The notes beneath the pieces were generated by a model. That model was not told where the DNA came from, ran no database searches, and saw nothing but the letters and a program-made list of their open reading frames with translations. A program made the position numbers and the translations under genes. Source: JANXVV01 sp038230975 (lineage in GTDB: Bacteria > Planctomycetota > Phycisphaerae > Tepidisphaerales > Tepidisphaeraceae). From it: a stretch of DNA of 10,350 bases. The first letter of the stretch is position 1. Each line of letters starts with the position of its first letter. Below are positions 6,880-10,350 of the stretch, piece after piece. The stretch is from NCBI GenBank assembly GCA_038230975.1, contig JBBRMF010000190.1:1-10350 (forward strand), read 5' to 3'.

Positions 6880-6908
6880 TAGGCAGTGTTTCTATCTTTC
6901 CATATAAA
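6880..6908 (+). promoter_or_regulatory. Candidate promoter of the PDZ lipoprotein gene
   Basis: TAGGCA (6880-6885, 4/6 to the -35 consensus), a 17-bp spacer and TATAAA (6903-6908, 5/6 to the -10 consensus) lie in an AT-rich stretch upstream of the lipoprotein start at 6982. The predicted leader is about 67 nt. It is divergent from the nucleotidyltransferase promoter. Confidence 0.4.
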
Positions 6909-6981
6909 AATAGCGAAGATTAACGAAACGTACTGCTGAATCGACCAGACAAATCGTGGAGTCTCGATAGGATCTGTCGAA

Positions 6982-7800
6982 ATGACTAAATTCCTTTCCC
7001 CAATATTTCTTCTTCTGCTGCTTCTGAACTTTGTGGAAGGCTGTGCGCGTCCGTACGAAAAGTTTTATCACGACTAACTCTTCGGGAGACATGTCAGTGA
7101 GGTTCCGGGAATTGAACCGCACATCGGACCGCCAAGCCTGTATTCCACCGACAACATGCCGCGAGACGTGCAGGCGATGGTGGAAAATGGATTTGCCGCA
7201 ATCGGCTATTCCTCCTTCAATTCTGGTCCTGTTGACGCCAGCGCCGCCTTGAAACAAGGGAAGGCCGTTGGAGCGGCGATAGTAATTGTTCAAAGCCGAT
7301 ACACGCACACAGTCACGGGTTCAATCCCATATACGGTTCAGAACCCGGATCAAATAGTAACAACCTACAGTCAAGGAAACATTTACGGTACTGGAGGCTA
7401 CGCCAACTTCCGAGGTACATCACTGTCCACTGTTCCCGGGGGATCGACGACCTATCAAGTGCCGTATAGCGTCGACAGATCAGACTACGTCGCAACTTAC
7501 TGGGTCAAGCGGAAGCCTCCTGTGCTCGGCGTCATTGGTTCCGATCTTCCTGACGCGATTCGCCAAAAGCTACAGACCAATCGTGGAGTGCTTGTTATAG
7601 CGGTTCTGAAAGGTTCCCCTGCATATAACGCGGATGTCCTGAAGGGCGATGTCCTTGTAGGCATTGACAACGACTCGACTCCAGATGCAAGAAGTTTTCT
7701 GGATATCGTGGCGAAGTACGCCGGGAAATCAGTGACACTCAAGATTCTGCGCGACGGGCGAAAAATGGATATCAGTCTGACGCTGAGAACGAACCCTTAA
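6982..7800 (+). pseudogene. PDZ domain lipoprotein gene interrupted by an in-frame TAA
   Basis: One continuous frame of 273 codons including the final stop, broken only by TAA at codon 32 (7075-7077). The first part, from the ATG at 6982 (AGGA 9 nt upstream), codes a lipoprotein signal peptide: MTK, a Leu-rich core, then NFVEGC with the lipobox Cys at 21 and ARPYEKFYHD. After the stop the same frame reads LFGRHVSEVPGIEPHIG..., then a region with GYSSFNSGPVDASAALKQG and VGAAIVIVQSRYTHTVTG, and a C-terminal PDZ domain (about 179-272: PPVLGVIG, RGVLVIAVLKGSPAYNADVLKGDVLVGIDN). The signal peptide, lipobox and body fit a single membrane-anchored protein of a family seen in planctomycetes. The break is a single nonsense codon, perhaps CAA (Gln) to TAA, with no other disruption. 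Recent mutation or sequencing error are both possible. TAA ends other genes here, so recoding is unlikely. Confidence 0.75.
7156..7800 (+). CDS. PDZ domain-containing protein (surviving downstream ORF)
   Basis: This 214-residue frame is what remains open after the internal TAA, beginning at the first ATG (codon 59 of the full frame). It keeps the whole PDZ domain but has no signal peptide and no convincing ribosome binding site, so if made it would probably stay in the cytoplasm. The PDZ domain would bind C-terminal peptides; no protease catalytic residues are seen in it. It is best read as the 3' part of the interrupted gene at 6982-7800. Confidence 0.6.
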   Translation: MPRDVQAMVENGFAAIGYSSFNSGPVDASAALKQGKAVGAAIVIVQSRYTHTVTGSIPYTVQNPDQIVTTYSQGNIYGTGGYANFRGTSLSTVPGGSTTYQVPYSVDRSDYVATYWVKRKPPVLGVIGSDLPDAIRQKLQTNRGVLVIAVLKGSPAYNADVLKGDVLVGIDNDSTPDARSFLDIVAKYAGKSVTLKILRDGRKMDISLTLRTNP

Positions 7801-7887
7801 GGAAAAACCCGTTGCGTTTTAAGCTTGTTTGCTTCCACCCAAATGCCACTTTCGCAATGCCCGGACCGCCGCCGTCTGACCTTCAGC

Positions 7888-8115
7888 TTAAGCAGACGAT
7901 TCAGTTCCATCATCGGCATAGGCTTCAATGATACGGGCCAGGACCGTCTTTACGCGTTCGTGAATCGGCAATGGGGACATGATTTCAAGTCTCCCTTGAT
8001 CGAAGGTGAGCCGCAGATTGCCATGCCCCACTTCAGACAGCATGGTCTGGTACAGCGACCAACTGACGCCATTCAACGTGACACGGCGTTCGACGGATGC
8101 GGGGGCGGTAAGCAT
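7888..8115 (-). pseudogene. Uma2 family endonuclease-like gene, 5' fragment
   Basis: A 75-residue product matching the N-terminal part of Uma2 (DUF820) proteins, which have a restriction-endonuclease-like fold and unknown role. The stretch RRVTLNGVSWSLYQTML, followed by LRLTFDQGRLEIMSPLPIHERVKTVL, is characteristic. Family members usually run to about 190 residues, and the catalytic acidic residues of the C-terminal half are missing here. After the stop at 7888, another frame (from about 7920 down to about 7801, MELNRLLKLKV ... GIWVEANKLK) faintly recalls the continuation of the family, suggesting frameshift and decay. The start at 8115 has a strong GGAGAG 5 nt upstream; an ATG at 8133 is less well placed. 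It ends 87 bp from the convergent PDZ gene. An active short protein cannot be excluded. Confidence 0.7.
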
Positions 8116-8256
8116 GAGTTCTCTCCAGTTCATAAGCACTATATCAAGTCACCATCCCTCTACTCTACTGGATTGCGGCGGCCAATCCGGTAAAATTCAT
8201 CTTGGAAACAAGGACTTCATAAACAGTCCATAGCCTTTTTGGAGTAGAACCGACCT

Positions 8257-10155
8257 ATGTCCGCCACCCAAGCCCCCGAACGTCTGGAATTCAAAACCGA
8301 ACTCAAGCAACTCCTCGATCTGATCATTCACTCGCTCTACACGAAGAAGGAAATCTTCCTGCGCGAACTCATCAGCAATGCGGCTGACGCAGTGGACAAA
8401 GTGCGCTTCGAATCGCTCACCAATCAATCCGTGCTCGAAGCCAACGGCGATTGGAAGATCAAGCTGATCCCGGATGAGAAGGCCGGAACGTTGACGGTGA
8501 GCGATAATGGCATCGGCATGTCGCGCGAACAGATTGTCGAGAACCTTGGCACAATCGCCAAGAGCGGCACGAAGGCGTTCATGGAAAGCCTGAAAGCCGC
8601 CAACGCCAAGGATAAACCGGAGCTGATCGGGCAGTTCGGCGTCGGTTTTTACGCGTCATTCATGGTGGCAGATCGCGTGACCGTGATCTCGCGCACTGCG
8701 GGCAAGGCCGAGGATGGCGTGAAATGGGAATCCGAAGGCCAGGGTGAATACACGGTTGAACAAATCGATAAACCGACGCGCGGGACGGATGTCATTCTGC
8801 ATTTACGCGAAGACGCGAAAGAATTTCTTGGGGTGTGGCGACTCAAAGAGATCGTCAAGAAATATTCCGACTTCATCGATCACCCGATTCTCATCGACAT
8901 CGAAAAAGAAAAAGACGGCGCTAAGACAACCGAAGAAGAAACCCTCAACTCGCGGCAGGCGATTTGGTTGCGGAGCAAAAACGACATCAAACCCGAAGAG
9001 TATTTGACTTTTTACAAGCAAATCGCCCGGGATTTTGAAGAGCCGCTCAAGACGATCCACTATGAAGCGCAGGGGATGCAGGAATTTCGAGCGCTGTTGT
9101 TTATTCCCAGCCATCGGCCGATGGATTGGATGATGGGGCCGGAAAAACCGAGTGGGGTTGATCTATACGTTCGGCGCGTATTGATCCAGCATGAATGCGA
9201 GGAATTGTCACCGCTCTGGATGCGGTTCGTGCGCGGCGTGGTGGATTCGGCGGATCTTCCGTTGAATGTCAGCCGTGAGACATTGCAGCACAATCCGCTG
9301 TTGACCAAGATCAAATCGAACCTCGTCACGCGCGTGCTGAAAACGCTCGAAGAAATGAAGACGTCGGAATACGAATCCTACCTGAAGTTTTACAAAGAAT
9401 TTGGCGGGTTGCTCAAAGAGGGAATTGGTTCCGACCATGGCAATCGCGAACGGTTGGCGGATCTGTTGCTCTTTGAATCGACCAAGACCAAGGCCGGCGA
9501 ATTCACGACGCTTGCGAAATATCTCGAAGCCATGCCGGCGGATCAGAAGGAGATTTTTTATCTGATTGGCGATGCGCGCGAGCAGATCGAAAATTCGCCG
9601 TATCTTGAAAGCTTTAAATCCAAGGGACAGGAAGTTCTGCTGCTGACGGAAACGATCGACGAATATCTGGCCTCATCCTTGCGTGACTATAAAGGCAAGC
9701 AGCTCAAGGCGGTCGACAAAGGGGAGATGGAGAAAGATCCATCCGTCGAGGAAAAGCTGAAGGAAGCCGGCGAGCGGCTAAAGGGCGCGTTGGAACTCCT
9801 GAAAAAGAAGCTCGAAACCGACGTCAAAGACGTGCGGCTATCTTCGCGACTCAAGGAAAGCGCCGCCGTGCTGGTCGCTGATGATTGGGGCATGACCGCT
9901 CACATGGAACGCCTGATGGAGCGCATGGGTCGTGGAGCCGAGATGCCCGACAACAAGCGCGTGCTTGAACTGAACCCGGATCATCCGGTGGTCGCCGCGA
10001 TCCAGAAAATGGCCGAAAAAGATGCGCTCGATCCGCGGATTGAATCATATGGCCGATTGCTGCTGGATCAGGCAACGATCGCGGAAGGATCGAAGATTAA
10101 AGATCCGGCGGCGTTTGCGAAGCGGGTGAATGAGTTGATTGAAAAGGCAAGTTGA
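8257..10155 (+). CDS. htpG: Hsp90-family molecular chaperone HtpG
   Basis: A 632-residue cytosolic ATP-dependent chaperone, normal length for bacterial Hsp90 (E. coli about 624). The N-terminal GHKL ATPase domain shows E37 and N41 (LRELISNAADA), D83-NGIGM, the lid region GTIAKSGTKAFM (98-109) and GQFGVGFYASFMV (125-137). The middle domain has the catalytic-loop arginine R340 in LPLNVSRETLQHN. The C-terminal dimerisation domain follows and ends without an MEEVD-like tail, as expected in bacteria. The ATG at 8257 is preceded by GGAG at 8241-8244, a rather long 12-nt spacing. The 141 bp upstream hold inverted repeats GGATTG/CAATCC (8170-8188) and GGACT/AGTCC (8212-8229), but no CIRCE element and no convincing promoter by eye. 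All key residues are present. Confidence 0.98.
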   Translation: MSATQAPERLEFKTELKQLLDLIIHSLYTKKEIFLRELISNAADAVDKVRFESLTNQSVLEANGDWKIKLIPDEKAGTLTVSDNGIGMSREQIVENLGTIAKSGTKAFMESLKAANAKDKPELIGQFGVGFYASFMVADRVTVISRTAGKAEDGVKWESEGQGEYTVEQIDKPTRGTDVILHLREDAKEFLGVWRLKEIVKKYSDFIDHPILIDIEKEKDGAKTTEEETLNSRQAIWLRSKNDIKPEEYLTFYKQIARDFEEPLKTIHYEAQGMQEFRALLFIPSHRPMDWMMGPEKPSGVDLYVRRVLIQHECEELSPLWMRFVRGVVDSADLPLNVSRETLQHNPLLTKIKSNLVTRVLKTLEEMKTSEYESYLKFYKEFGGLLKEGIGSDHGNRERLADLLLFESTKTKAGEFTTLAKYLEAMPADQKEIFYLIGDAREQIENSPYLESFKSKGQEVLLLTETIDEYLASSLRDYKGKQLKAVDKGEMEKDPSVEEKLKEAGERLKGALELLKKKLETDVKDVRLSSRLKESAAVLVADDWGMTAHMERLMERMGRGAEMPDNKRVLELNPDHPVVAAIQKMAEKDALDPRIESYGRLLLDQATIAEGSKIKDPAAFAKRVNELIEKAS

Positions 10156-10163
10156 ATGAGGAC

Positions 10164-10186
10164 AAATATTATGTCAAATATTTTTT
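10164..10186 (+). terminator. Weak candidate terminator after htpG
   Basis: AAATATT (10164-10170) and AATATTT (10177-10183) form a 7-bp AT-only stem with a 6-nt loop, ending in a run of six T (10181-10186), 9 bp after the htpG stop. The T-run fits an intrinsic terminator but the stem lacks G-C pairs, so efficiency would be low. Confidence 0.3.
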
Positions 10187-10252
10187 GAAAGGCGATGCGC
10201 GATATTAATCTGTCGGTTGATAATTCGGGTGCTGCAGGCAGCGAGCAAAATT

Positions 10253-10350
10253 TTACCCTTGGAACTCTTGCACCCATTGGTCATGGGTCCGCCGGCCTTC
10301 AACGATTTTCCCCGCAACGTGTCTCGCTCCGCGTTCGGAAATAACGCAAC
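10253..10350 (-). CDS. Possible C-terminal end of a gene entering from the right edge
   Basis: A minus-strand frame open from the window edge to a TAA at 10253-10255 gives 31 residues, including ARHVAGKIVEGRRTHDQWVQEF. The composition (charged, helical, ending in an aromatic-acidic segment) looks protein-like, and it would converge with htpG with about 97 bp between. I do not recognise the family. An overlapping plus-strand frame (10195-10344, 49 residues) looks random and has a poorly spaced ribosome binding site. With so few codons this is only a suggestion. Confidence 0.25.
   Translation of the reverse strand, partial: CVISERGARHVAGKIVEGRRTHDQWVQEFQG

Noticed and set aside
7075..7077. Possible recoding (readthrough) of TAA in the lipoprotein gene
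   Set aside because: TAA ends the DUF1501 gene and the PDZ frame itself, and no recoding signal was recognised; a nonsense mutation or sequencing error is simpler.
6892..7308. Minus-strand 138-codon open frame opposite the lipoprotein gene
   Set aside because: It resembles no known family and overlaps the lipoprotein signal-peptide and body frame, which has clear motifs; treated as a shadow.
8116..8256. CIRCE or other heat-shock operator upstream of htpG
   Set aside because: No TTAGCACTC-N9-GAGTGCTAA pattern is present; the small inverted repeats there are short and unmatched to known operators.
10195..10344. 49-codon plus-strand frame after htpG
   Set aside because: The AAAGG is only 2 nt from the ATG and the product has no recognisable feature.

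Overview
The window is most likely from a Planctomycetota chromosome, or less likely a Verrucomicrobiota one. The signs are a Tat-exported DUF1501 protein, a Uma2 remnant of the type common in these genomes, and palindromic interspersed repeats. One repeat is translated inside uvrA as 'TGFQPV ... GLEAYATG', a peptide signature I associate with planctomycete repeats from general knowledge. No rRNA, tRNA, CRISPR array or transposase gene was seen.

Layout. A DUF1501 secretory protein lies on the minus strand (86-1447), followed by a perfect GC-rich hairpin. A 425-bp divergent intergenic region carries a perfect 20-bp inverted repeat. uvrA (1873-4956, plus) follows; it carries an in-frame REP-like element that adds roughly 60 residues. 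Immediately downstream is a VapBC-like toxin-antitoxin pair (antitoxin 4982-5272, PIN toxin 5269-5703), with a candidate extended -10 promoter that uses the uvrA stop codon. Converging on it from the minus strand is a second two-gene module: a winged-helix nucleotidyltransferase (6091-6792) and a HEPN-type protein (5772-6215) that overlap by 125 bp, driven by a good-looking promoter that predicts a nearly leaderless mRNA. Next come a PDZ lipoprotein gene split by an in-frame TAA (6982-7800) and a truncated Uma2 gene (7888-8115, minus). htpG (8257-10155, plus) is intact. At the right edge a possible gene end on the minus strand can be read.

Interpretation. Two housekeeping stress genes, uvrA (nucleotide excision repair) and htpG (Hsp90 chaperone), flank about 3.3 kb of accessory material: two two-gene toxin-antitoxin-like modules, one interrupted lipoprotein gene and one gene remnant. 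This looks like a small island of gene gain and decay. I see no convincing wholly new multi-gene system. The most notable observations are the repeat inside the uvrA reading frame, the nonsense-split lipoprotein, and the unusual architecture of the nucleotidyltransferase/HEPN pair.
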